Assembly (NCBI RefSeq): GCF_021018805.1
Contig: NW_026961089.1
Location: forward strand, 1-64,000
Direction of reading: 5' to 3'
DNA length: 64,000 nucleotides
Source: Prinia subflava
Taxonomy: Eukaryota > Chordata > Aves > Passeriformes > Cisticolidae
Below, piece after piece: positions 1 through 9,552 of this stretch. The position numbers and the translations under genes were made by a program. Under the pieces are notes generated by a model. The model saw nothing but the letters and a program-made list of their open reading frames with translations, was not told where the DNA came from and ran no database searches. Within the stretch, counting starts at the first letter, position 1; each line of letters begins with the position of its first letter.

Positions 1-97
1 GCAACTAACAAAACTTGTGTTTTGATCAACTCCAGAAAGCAAACTATAGAAACCAAAAGCAGAGATCACTGTTCATTCTGTAAAGCAAATCTGTATG
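1..97. repeat. B unit, partial (right 97 bp)
   Basis: The left edge of the window cuts a B unit. What remains is its conserved right end, with the TTGATCAA palindrome, the CAAACTATAG variant and the TGTTCATTCTG tail. It matches the tail of the B unit that starts at 14243 except for one visible substitution near base 12, in keeping with the long duplication shared by 1-3116 and 14400-17513. Confidence 0.9.
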
Positions 98-352
98 TTA
101 CATAGCTCTATCACAGAAACTTAGTAAATTAGGCAGTAACAGCTTTAGTTCTCCTCCTATGGACATGAAAGACACCAACCGGTGCAGCGTAAAAGCCAGT
201 AATGGATAAAGCAAGAGAGGGTCTGCAGCAGCTTCTCTGCTGGTTGGCAGCACAAACAACTAACATGACTTGTGTTTTCATCAACTCCAGAAAGCAAGCC
301 ATGGAAACCAAAAGCAGAAACCACTGTTCACTCGGAAAAGCAAAGCTTTATG

Positions 353-461
353 TTACAGTGCTCTTTCATGGAAACTTAGCAAATTAAGCAGTAACAGCTT
401 TGGTCTTGCTCTATAGACATGAGAAACATCAACCGGTGGAGTGTCAAAGGAAAGGTTTCTG
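353..461. repeat. C sub-element 1: internally deleted monomer (109 bp)
   Basis: It keeps the first ~96 bases of a monomer (CTTTCATGGAAACTTAGC, the AGCTTTGGTCTTGCTC segment shared with B, then AACCGGTGGAGTG) and ends in GGAAAGGTTTCTG, which resembles the usual monomer end GCAAATCTTTATG. It can therefore be read as a monomer that lost about 145 bp from its middle and right half while keeping both ends. Two versions exist, AACTTAGCAAATT and AACTTTGCAAATT; the second marks the copies at 3372, 6535, 12098, 24456, 34527, 38051, 44341, 47723 and 61794. Confidence 0.8.
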
Positions 462-716
462 TTACATGGCTCTTTCATGGAAATCAAGCAAATTAGGAAG
501 TACCCACCTTTATTCGTGGTCTGGTGACAAGCAAAACACATACATGTGCAAAGTGTAAACCGGTACTGCAAAAGGCAGGAAAGCGCCTTCAGCAGCTTCT
601 CTATTTCTTGGGAACACAAACAACAGCCAAGACTTGTGTTTTGATCAACTCCAGAAAGCAAACCATAGAAACCAAAAGCAGAGATCACTGTTCACTCTGA
701 AAAGCAAATCTTTATG
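462..716. repeat. C sub-element 2: diverged full monomer (255 bp)
   Basis: This is a complete monomer-length unit whose left 170 bp is unlike A or B in many places (GGAAATCAAGC, GTACCCACC, TTATTCGTGG, CACATACATGTGC, AAACCGGTACTGC), while its last 86 bp nearly match B. It is the most CpG-rich element of the array, with four CpGs. Haplotypes seen: CTTGGGAAC with CAGCCAAG (common), CTTGAGAAC with CAGACAAG (32636, 40560, 46341, 48850, 52741, 58013), and CAGCTCCTCT in place of CAGCTTCTCT (36161, 39687, 45468, 57140, 62921). Confidence 0.85.
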
Positions 717-971
717 TTACATAGCTCTATCACAGAAACTTAGTAAATTAGGCAGTAACAGCTTTAGTTCTCCTTCTATGGACATGAAAGACACCAACCG
801 GTGCAGCGTAAAAGCCAGTAATGGATAAGGCAAGAGAGGGTCTGCAGCAGCTTCTCTGCTGGTTGGCAGCACAAACAACTAACATGACTTGTGTTTTCAT
901 CAACTCCAGAAAGCAAGCCATGGAAACCAAAAGCAGAGATCACAGTTCATTCTGTAAAGCAAATCTTTATG
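717..971. repeat. Class A monomer (255 bp), exemplar
   Basis: Class A carries CTATCACAGAAACTTAG after the common start, then TTCTCCTTCTATGG or TTCTCCTCCTATGG, an AACCGGTGCAGCG segment with two CpGs, a CTGCAG hexamer 125 bases into the unit, TTTTCATCAAC and CAAGCCATGG. Two flavours depend on the neighbour. Copies before C have GGATAAAGC and end in AGAAACCACTGTTCACTCGG, while copies before B have GGATAAGGC and end in AGAGATCAC. Other markers are CAGAAATGG instead of CAGTAATGG (3737, 6899, 12462, 18132) and TTGTATTTTC (19912, 23692, 28092). No coding function is supported: 1- and 2-bp deletions occur at 16753 and 53868. Confidence 0.95.
886..971. repeat. Conserved 86-bp right-end block, exemplar in A
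   Basis: The last 86 bases, from GACTTGTGTTTT to CTTTATG, have the same length in A (886-971), B (8085-8170) and C (631-716). By hand I count 6 differences between these A and B copies and 2 between B and C. In contrast, positions 13-34 of A and B differ at 9 of 22 bases and the left part also contains indels. The block includes the near-palindrome TTGATCAA (TTCATCAA in A) and CTCCAGAAAGC. Whether conservation reflects protein binding, nucleosome positioning or recent conversion cannot be decided here. Confidence 0.8.
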
Positions 972-3371
972 TTACATAGCTCTTACATGGAACTCTACCA
1001 AATTAGGCAATACCAGCTTTGCTCTTGCTCTATAGACATGGGAAACACTAACTGGTACAGAGTGTAAGCAAAGAAAGCATAAGGCATGAAAGTGTCTGCA
1101 GCAGCTTCTCTGGTGGTTGGCAACACAAGCAACTAACAAGACTTGTGTTTTGATCAACTCCAGAAAGCAAACTATAGAAACCAAAAGCAGAGATCACTGT
1201 TCACTCTGTAAAGCAAATCTGTATGTTACATAGCTCTATCACAGAAACTTAGTAAATTAGGCAGTAACAGCTTTAGTTCTCCTCCTATGGACATGAAAGA
1301 CACCAACCGGTGCAGCGTAAAAGCCAGTAATGGATAAAGCAAGAGAGGGTCTGCAGCAGCTTCTCTGCTGGTTGGCAGCACAAACAACTAACATGACTTG
1401 TGTTTTCATCAACTCCAGAAAGCAAGCCATGGAAACCAAAAGCAGAAACCACTGTTCACTCGGAAAAGCAAAGCTTTATGTTACAGTGCTCTTTCATGGA
1501 AACTTAGCAAATTAAGCAGTAACAGCTTTGGTCTTGCTCTATAGACATGAGAAACATCAACCGGTGGAGTGTCAAAGGAAAGGTTTCTGTTACATGGCTC
1601 TTTCATGGAAATCAAGCAAATTAGGAAGTACCCACCTTTATTCGTGGTCTGGTGACAAGCAAAACACATACATGTGCAAAGTGTAAACCGGTACTGCAAA
1701 AGGCAGGAAAGCGCCTTCAGCAGCTTCTCTATTTCTTGGGAACACAAACAACAGCCAAGACTTGTGTTTTGATCAACTCCAGAAAGCAAACCATAGAAAC
1801 CAAAAGCAGAAACCACTGTTCACTCGGAAAAGCAAATCTTTATGTTACATAGCTCTATCACAGAAACTTAGTAAATTAGGCAGTAACAGCTTTAGTTCTC
1901 CTTCTATGGACATGAAAGACACCAACCGGTGCAGCGTAAAAGCCAGTAATGGATAAGGCAAGAGAGGGTCTGCAGCAGCTTCTCTGCTGGTTGGCAGCAC
2001 AAACAACTAACATGACTTGTGTTTTCATCAACTCCAGAAAGCAAGCCATGGAAACCAAAAGCAGAGATCACTGTTCACTCTGAAAAGCAAATCTTTATAT
2101 TACATAGCTCTTACATGGAACTCTATCAAATTAGGCAATACCAGCTTTGGTCTTGCTCTATAGACATGGGAAACACTAACTGGTACAGAGTGTAAGCAAG
2201 TAAAGCATAAGGCATGAAAGTGTCTGCAGCAGCTTCTCTGCTGGTTGGCAACACAAGCAACTAACAAGACTTGTGTTTTGATCAACTCCAGAAAGCAAAC
2301 CATAGAAACCAAAAGCAGAGATCACAGTTCACTCTGTAAAGCAAATCTTTATGTTACATAGCTCTATCACAGAAACTTAGTAAATTAGGCAGTAACAGCT
2401 TTAGTTCTCCTCCTATGGACATGAAAGACACCAACCGGTGCAGCGTAAAAGCCAGTAATGGATAAGGCAAGAGAGGGTCTGCAGCAGCTTCTCTGCTGGT
2501 TGGCAGCACAAACAACTAACATGACTTGTGTTTTCATCAACTCCAGAAAGCAAGCCATGGAAACCAAAAGCAGAGATCACTGTTCACTCTGAAAAGCAAA
2601 TCTTTATGTTACATAGCTCTTACATGGAACTCTACCAAATTAGGCAATACCAGCTTTGGTCTTGCTCTATAGACATGGGAAACACTAACTGGTACAGAGT
2701 GTAAGCAAGTAAAGGATAAGGCATGAAAGTGTCTGCAGCAGCTTCTCTGCTGGTTGGCAGCACAAGCAACTAACAAGACTTGTGTTTTGATCAACTCCAG
2801 AAAGCAAGCCCTGGAAACCAAAAGCAGAGATCACAGTTCACTCTGTAAAGCAAATCTTTATGTTACATAGCTCTTACATGGAACTCTACCAAATTAGGCA
2901 ATACCAGCTTTGGTCTTGCTCTATAGACATGGGAAACACTAACTGGTACAGAGCGTAAGCAAGTAAAGGATAAGGCATGAAAGTGTCTGCAGCAGCTTCT
3001 CTGCTGGTTGGCAACACAAGCAACTAACAAGACTTGTGTTTTGATCAACTCCAGAAAGCAAGCCCTGGAAACCAAAAGCAGAGATCACAGTTCACTCTGT
3101 AAAGCAAATCTGTATGTTACATAGCTCTATCACAGAAACTTAGTAAATTAGGCAGTAACAGCTTTAGTTCTCCTTCTATGGACATGAAAGACACCAACCG
3201 GTGCAGCGTAAAAGCCAGTAATGGATAAAGCAAGAGAGTGTCTGCAGCAGCTTCTCTGCTGGTTGGCAGCACAAACAACTAACATGACTTGTGTTTTGAT
3301 CAACTCCAGAAAGCAAGCCATGGAAACCAAAAGCAGAAACCACTGTTCACTCGGAAAAGCAAAGCTTTATG

Positions 3372-3736
3372 TTACAGTGCTCTTTCATGGAAACTTTGCA
3401 AATTAGGCAGTAACAGCTTTGGTTTTGCTCTATAGACATGAGAAACATCAACCGGTGGAGTGTCAAAGGAAAGGTTTCTGTTACATGGCTCTTTCATGGA
3501 AATCAAGCAAATTAGGAAGTACCCACCTTTATTCGTGGTCTGGTGACAAGCAAAAACACATACATGTGCAAAGTGTAAACCGGTACTGCAAAAGGCAGGA
3601 AAGCGCCTTCAGCAGCTTCTCTATTTCTTGGGAACACAAACAACAGCCAAGACTTGTGTTTTGATCAACTCCAGAAAGCAAACCATAGAAACCAAAAGCA
3701 GAGATCACTGTTCACTCTGTAAAGCAAATCTTTATG
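3372..3736. repeat. C unit with +1 insertion (365 bp)
   Basis: The A run at 3552-3556 has five As where every other C has four. The extra base shifts the frame of the long minus-strand reading frame seen in the other C copies, which shows that this frame is not maintained. The counterpart at 6535 shares the rare GGTTTTGCTC but not the insertion. Confidence 0.9.
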
Positions 3737-5008
3737 TTACATAGCTCTATCACAGAAACTTAGTAAATTAGGCAGTAACAGCTTTAGTTCTCCTTCTATG
3801 GACATGAAAGACACCAACCGGTGCAGCGTAAAAGCCAGAAATGGATAAGGCAAGAGAGGGTCTGCAGCAGCTTCTCTGCTGGTTGGCAGCACAAACAACT
3901 AACATGACTTGTGTTTTCATCAACTCCAGAAAGCAAGCCATGGAAACCAAAAGCAGAGATCACAGTTCATTCTGTAAAGCAAATCTTTATGTTACATAGC
4001 TCTTACATGGAACTCTATCAAATTAGGCAATACCAGCTTTGGTCTTGCTCTATAGACATGGGAAACACTAACTGGTACAGAGTGTAAGCAAAGAAAGCAT
4101 AAGGCATGAAAGTGTCTGCAGCAGCTTCTCTGGTGGTTGGCAACACAAGCAACTAACAAGACTTGTGTTTTGATCAACTCCAGAAAGCAAACTATAGAAA
4201 CCAAAAGCAGAGATCACTGTTCACTCTGTAAAGCAAATCTTTATGTTACATAGCTCTTACATGGAACTCTACCAAATTAGGCAATACCAGCTTTGGTCTT
4301 GCTCTATAGACATGGGAAACACTAACTGGTACAGAGTGTAAGCAAAGAAAGCATAAGGCATGAAAGTGTCTGCAGCAGCTTCTCTGCTGGTTGGCAACAC
4401 AAGCAACTAACAAGACTTGTGTTTTGATCAACTCCAGAAAGCAAACCATAGAAACCAAAAGCAGAGATCACAGTTCACTCTGTAAAGCAAATCTTTATGT
4501 TACATAGCTCTATCACAGAAACTTAGTAAATTAGGCAGTAACAGCTTTAGTTCTCCTCCTATGGACATGAAAGACACCAACCGGTGCAGCGTAAAAGCCA
4601 GTAATGGATAAGGCAAGAGAGGGTCTGCAGCAGCTTCTCTGCTGGTTGGCAGCACAAACAACTAACATGACTTGTGTTTTCATCATCTCCAGAAAGCAAG
4701 CCATGGAAACCAAAAGCAGAGATCACTGTTCACTCTGAAAAGCAAATCTTTATGTTACATAGCTCTTACATGGAACTCTACCAAATTAGGCAATACCAGC
4801 TTTGGTCTTGCTCTATAGACATGGGAAACACTAACTGGTACAGAGTGTAAGCAAGTAAAGCATAAGGCATGAAAGTGTCTGCAGCAGCTTCTCTGCTGGT
4901 TGGCAACACAAGCAACTAACAAGACTTGTGTTTTGATCAACTCCAGAAAGCAAACTATAGAAACCAAAAGCAGAGATCACTGTTCACTCTGTAAAGCAAA
5001 TCTTTATG

Positions 5009-5262
5009 TTACATAGCTCTTACATGGAACTCTACCAAATTAGGCAATACCAGCTTTGGTCTTGCTCTATAGACATGGGAAACACTAACTGGTACAGAGT
5101 GTAAGCAAGTAAAGCATAAGGCATGAAAGTGTCTGCAGCAGCTTCTCTGCTGGTTGGCAACACAAACAACAGCCAAGACTTGTGTTTTGATCAACTCCAG
5201 AAAGCAAACCATAGAAACCAAAAGCAGAGATCACAGTTCACTCTGTAAAGCAAATCTTTATG
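5009..5262. repeat. B unit with a C-derived patch
   Basis: Around 5163-5175 the unit reads CACAAACAACAGCCAAG, the C sequence, where B has CACAAGCAACTAACAAG. Sequence on both sides is B. The homologous B at 8171 has the normal B sequence. This looks like a short conversion tract from C, at most a few tens of bases long. Confidence 0.85.
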
Positions 5263-6279
5263 TTACATAGCTCTATCACAGAAACTTAGTAAATTAGGCA
5301 GTAACAGCTTTAGTTCTCCTTCTATGGACATGAAAGACACCAACCGGTGCAGCGTAAAAGCCAGTAATGGATAAGGCAAGAGAGGGTCTGCAGCAGCTTC
5401 TCTGCTGGTTGGCAGCACAAACAACTAACATGACTTGTGTTTTCATCAACTCCAGAAAGCAAGCCATGGAAACCAAAAGCAGAGATCACTGTTCACTCTG
5501 AAAAGCAAATCTTTATGTTACATAGCTCTTACATGGAACTCTACCAAATTAGGCAATACCAGCTTTGGTCTTGCTCTATAGACATGGGAAACACTAACTG
5601 GTACAGAGTGTAAGCAAGTAAAGCATAAGGCATGAAAGTGTCTGCAGCAGCTTCTCTGCTGGTTGGCAACACAAGCAACTAACAAGACTTGTGTTTTGAT
5701 CAACTCCAGAAAGCAAACTATAGAAACCAAAAGCAGAGATCACTGTTCACTCTGAAAAGCAAATCTTTATGTTACATAGCTCTTACATGGAACTCTACCA
5801 AATTAGGCAATACCAGCTTTGGTCTTGCTCTATAGACATGGGAAACACTAACTGGTACAGAGTGTAAGCAAGTAAAGGATAAGGCATGAAAGTGTCTGCA
5901 GCAGCTTCTCTGCTGGTTGGCAGCACAAGCAACTAACAAGACTTGTGTTTTGATCAACTCCAGAAAGCAAGCCCTGGAAACCAAAAGCAGAGATCACAGT
6001 TCACTCTGTAAAGCAAATCTTTATGTTACATAGCTCTTACATGGAACTCTACCAAATTAGGCAATACCAGCTTTGGTCTTGCTCTATAGACATGGGAAAC
6101 ACTAACTGGTACAGAGCGTAAGCAAGTAAAGGATAAGGCATGAAAGTGTCTGCAGCAGCTTCTCTGCTGGTTGGCAACACAAGCAACTAACAAGACTTGT
6201 GTTTTGATCAACTCCAGAAAGCAAGCCCTGGAAACCAAAAGCAGAGATCACAGTTCACTCTGTAAAGCAAATCTGTATG

Positions 6280-9200
6280 TTACATAGCTCTATCACAGAA
6301 ACTTAGTAAATTAGGCAGTAACAGCTTTAGTTCTCCTTCTATGGACATGAAAGACACCAACCGGTGCAGCGTAAAAGCCAGTAATGGATAAAGCAAGAGA
6401 GTGTCTGCAGCAGCTTCTCTGCTGGTTGGCAGCACAAACAACTAACATGACTTGTGTTTTGATCAACTCCAGAAAGCAAGCCATGGAAACCAAAAGCAGA
6501 AACCACTGTTCACTCGGAAAAGCAAAGCTTTATGTTACAGTGCTCTTTCATGGAAACTTTGCAAATTAGGCAGTAACAGCTTTGGTTTTGCTCTATAGAC
6601 ATGAGAAACATCAACCGGTGGAGTGTCAAAGGAAAGGTTTCTGTTACATGGCTCTTTCATGGAAATCAAGCAAATTAGGAAGTACCCACCTTTATTCGTG
6701 GTCTGGTGACAAGCAAAACACATACATGTGCAAAGTGTAAACCGGTACTGCAAAAGGCAGGAAAGCGCCTTCAGCAGCTTCTCTATTTCTTGGGAACACA
6801 AACAACAGCCAAGACTTGTGTTTTGATCAACTCCAGAAAGCAAACCATAGAAACCAAAAGCAGAGATCACTGTTCACTCTGTAAAGCAAATCTTTATGTT
6901 ACATAGCTCTATCACAGAAACTTAGTAAATTAGGCAGTAACAGCTTTAGTTCTCCTTCTATGGACATGAAAGACACCAACCGGTGCAGCGTAAAAGCCAG
7001 AAATGGATAAGGCAAGAGAGGGTCTGCAGCAGCTTCTCTGCTGGTTGGCAGCACAAACAACTAACATGACTTGTGTTTTCATCAACTCCAGAAAGCAAGC
7101 CATGGAAACCAAAAGCAGAGATCACAGTTCATTCTGTAAAGCAAATCTTTATGTTACATAGCTCTTACATGGAACTCTATCAAATTAGGCAATACCAGCT
7201 TTGGTCTTGCTCTATAGACATGGGAAACACTAACTGGTACAGAGTGTAAGCAAAGAAAGCATAAGGCATGAAAGTGTCTGCAGCAGCTTCTCTGGTGGTT
7301 GGCAACACAAGCAACTAACAAGACTTGTGTTTTGATCAACTCCAGAAAGCAAACTATAGAAACCAAAAGCAGAGATCACTGTTCACTCTGTAAAGCAAAT
7401 CTTTATGTTACATAGCTCTTACATGGAACTCTACCAAATTAGGCAATACCAGCTTTGGTCTTGCTCTATAGACATGGGAAACACTAACTGGTACAGAGTG
7501 TAAGCAAAGAAAGCATAAGGCATGAAAGTGTCTGCAGCAGCTTCTCTGCTGGTTGGCAACACAAGCAACTAACAAGACTTGTGTTTTGATCAACTCCAGA
7601 AAGCAAACCATAGAAACCAAAAGCAGAGATCACAGTTCACTCTGTAAAGCAAATCTTTATGTTACATAGCTCTATCACAGAAACTTAGTAAATTAGGCAG
7701 TAACAGCTTTAGTTCTCCTCCTATGGACATGAAAGACACCAACCGGTGCAGCGTAAAAGCCAGTAATGGATAAGGCAAGAGAGGGTCTGCAGCAGCTTCT
7801 CTGCTGGTTGGCAGCACAAACAACTAACATGACTTGTGTTTTCATCATCTCCAGAAAGCAAGCCATGGAAACCAAAAGCAGAGATCACTGTTCACTCTGA
7901 AAAGCAAATCTTTATGTTACATAGCTCTTACATGGAACTCTACCAAATTAGGCAATACCAGCTTTGGTCTTGCTCTATAGACATGGGAAACACTAACTGG
8001 TACAGAGTGTAAGCAAGTAAAGCATAAGGCATGAAAGTGTCTGCAGCAGCTTCTCTGCTGGTTGGCAACACAAGCAACTAACAAGACTTGTGTTTTGATC
8101 AACTCCAGAAAGCAAACTATAGAAACCAAAAGCAGAGATCACTGTTCACTCTGTAAAGCAAATCTTTATGTTACATAGCTCTTACATGGAACTCTACCAA
8201 ATTAGGCAATACCAGCTTTGGTCTTGCTCTATAGACATGGGAAACACTAACTGGTACAGAGTGTAAGCAAGTAAAGCATAAGGCATGAAAGTGTCTGCAG
8301 CAGCTTCTCTGCTGGTTGGCAACACAAGCAACTAACAAGACTTGTGTTTTGATCAACTCCAGAAAGCAAACCATAGAAACCAAAAGCAGAGATCACTGTT
8401 CACTCTGTAAAGCAAATCTTTATGTTACATAGCTCTATCACAGAAACTTAGTAAATTAGGCAGTAACAGCTTTAGTTCTCCTCCTATGGACATGAAAGAC
8501 ACCAACCGGTGCAGCGTAAAAGCCAGTAATGGATAAGGCAAGAGAGGGTCTGCAGCAGCTTCTCTGCTGGTTGGCAGCACAAACAACTAACATGACTTGT
8601 GTTTTCATCAACTCCAGAAAGCAAGCCATGGAAACCAAAAGCAGAGATCACAGTTCATTCTGTAAAGCAAATCTTTATGTTACATAGCTCTTACATGGAA
8701 CTCTACCAAATTAGGCAATACCAGCTTTGCTCTTGCTCTATAGACATGGGAAACACTAACTGGTACAGAGTGTAAGCAAAGAAAGCATAAGGCATGAAAG
8801 TGTCTGCAGCAGCTTCTCTGGTGGTTGGCAACACAAGCAACTAACAAGACTTGTGTTTTGATCAACTCCAGAAAGCAAACTATAGAAACCAAAAGCAGAG
8901 ATCACTGTTCATTCTGTAAAGCAAATCTGTATGTTACATAGCTCTATCACAGAAACTTAGTAAATTAGGCAGTAACAGCTTTAGTTCTCCTCCTATGGAC
9001 ATGAAAGACACCAACCGGTGCAGCGTAAAAGCCAGTAATGGATAAAGCAAGAGAGGGTCTGCAGCAGCTTCTCTGCTGGTTGGCAGCACAAACAACTAAC
9101 ATGACTTGTGTTTTCATCAACTCCAGAAAGCAAGCCATGGAAACCAAAAGCAGAAACCACTGTTCACTCGGAAAAGCAAAGCTTTATGTTACAGTGCTCT

Positions 9201-9552
9201 TTCATGGAAACTTAGCAAATTAAGCAGTAACAGCTTTGGTCTTGCTCTATAGACATGAGAAACATCAACCGGTGGAGTGTCAAAGGAAAGGTTTCTGTTA
9301 CATGGCTCTTTCATGGAAATCAAGCAAATTAGGAAGTACCCACCTTTATTCGTGGTCTGGTGACAAGCAAAACACATACATGTGCAAAGTGTAAACCGGT
9401 ACTGCAAAAGGCAGGAAAGCGCCTTCAGCAGCTTCTCTATTTCTTGGGAACACAAACAACAGCCAAGACTTGTGTTTTGATCAACTCCAGAAAGCAAACC
9501 ATAGAAACCAAAAGCAGAGATCACTGTTCACTCTGAAAAGCAAATCTTTATG
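6280..9552. repeat. Array block: A-C-A-BB-A-BB-A-B-A-C
   Basis: Order and starts: A 6280, C 6535, A 6899, B 7154, B 7408, A 7662, B 7917, B 8171, A 8425, B 8680, A 8934, C 9189. A 6280 and C 6535 share the rare TTTTGATCAAC and GGTTTTGCTC variants with 3117 and 3372. The same unit order recurs from 11843. Confidence 0.93.
7917..8170. repeat. Class B monomer (254 bp), exemplar
   Basis: Class B is recognised by CTTACATGGAACTCTA after the common start, TTGGTCTTGCTCTATAG or TTGCTCTTGCTCTATAG, AACTGGTACAGAGTG where A and C have ACCGGT, AAGGCATGAAAGTG, a CTGCAG 124 bases in, and TTGATCAA. I hand-counted 102 G+C in 254 bases and no CpG. Subtypes differ by GTAAAGCATAAGG, AAAGAAAGCATAAGG or GTAAAGGATAAGG in the middle, by CTGCTGGTT versus CTGGTGGTT, and by CAAACTATAG, CAAACCATAG or CAAGCCCTGG in the right half. 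B occurs singly, in pairs and in runs of three; clean BBB runs start at 5518, 11081, 19150, 20167 and 28347, and 17006 begins a run whose third unit is a B/A hybrid. Confidence 0.95.

Larger units (their letters stand above)
353..716. repeat. Class C composite unit (364 bp), exemplar
   Basis: C is 109-110 bp longer than A or B because the monomer start occurs twice: TTACAGTGCTCTTTCATGG at 353 and TTACATGGCTCTTTCATGG at 462. The first 109 bp is a shortened monomer and the remaining 255 bp a complete diverged one. It lacks the CTGCAG hexamer present in A and B (TTCAGCAGC instead) and carries two ACCGGT sites and one TTCG. There are 38 complete copies. All follow an A except the one at 17768, which follows a B/A hybrid. 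What follows C is A (16 times), A' (13) or B (9). The 365-bp copy at 3372 has one extra A. Confidence 0.95.
1..3116. repeat. Array block: A-C-A-B twice, then A-B-B
   Basis: Order and starts: B tail 1, A 98, C 353, A 717, B 972, A 1226, C 1481, A 1845, B 2100, A 2354, B 2609, B 2863. The four-unit A-C-A-B module of 1128 bp occurs twice in tandem (98 and 1226). The C at 1481 ends in AGAAACCACTGTTCACTCGG, a tail normally found on the A before C, so it looks converted. The block matches 14400-17513 at an offset of 14399 bp. Confidence 0.93.
2609..5517. repeat. Local duplication, copy 1 (copy 2 at 5772-8679)
   Basis: The same nine-plus-unit order (B-B-A-C-A-B-B-A-B-B-A) occurs in both, offset 3163 bp before the extra A in C 3372 and 3162 after it. 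Shared rare markers are GGCAGCACAAGC (2609/5772), TTTTGATCAAC in A (3117/6280), GGTTTTGCTC in C (3372/6535) and CATCATCTCC (4500/7662). They argue for one recent copying event. Differences are the extra A and the C-like patch in B 5009. Confidence 0.88.
3117..6279. repeat. Array block: A-C-A-BB-A-BB-A-BBB
   Basis: Order and starts: A 3117, C 3372 (365 bp), A 3737, B 3992, B 4246, A 4500, B 4755, B 5009, A 5263, B 5518, B 5772, B 6026. The A at 3117 carries TTTTGATCAAC, normally a B/C feature. The A at 4500 carries CATCATCTCC instead of CATCAACTCC, shared with 7662 only. B 5009 is a B/C hybrid. Confidence 0.93.

Noticed and set aside
517..533. Possible CENP-B box at the TTATTCGTGGTCTGGTGAC segment of C
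   Set aside because: Only the TTCG core matches; the required A and the CGGG half are missing. No other TTCG or CGAA context in A or B fits the NTTCGNNNNANNCGGGN core.
353..688. A minus-strand reading frame of 111 codons, cysteine-rich, repeated in nearly every C unit, and 60-70-codon frames in A and B
   Set aside because: They recur because the DNA is homogenised. Indels of 1 and 2 bp (3372, 16753, 35145, 53868, all A') break or shift the frames, 254 and 364 are not multiples of 3, and no promoter, splice or initiation context is visible. No protein family is recognisable.
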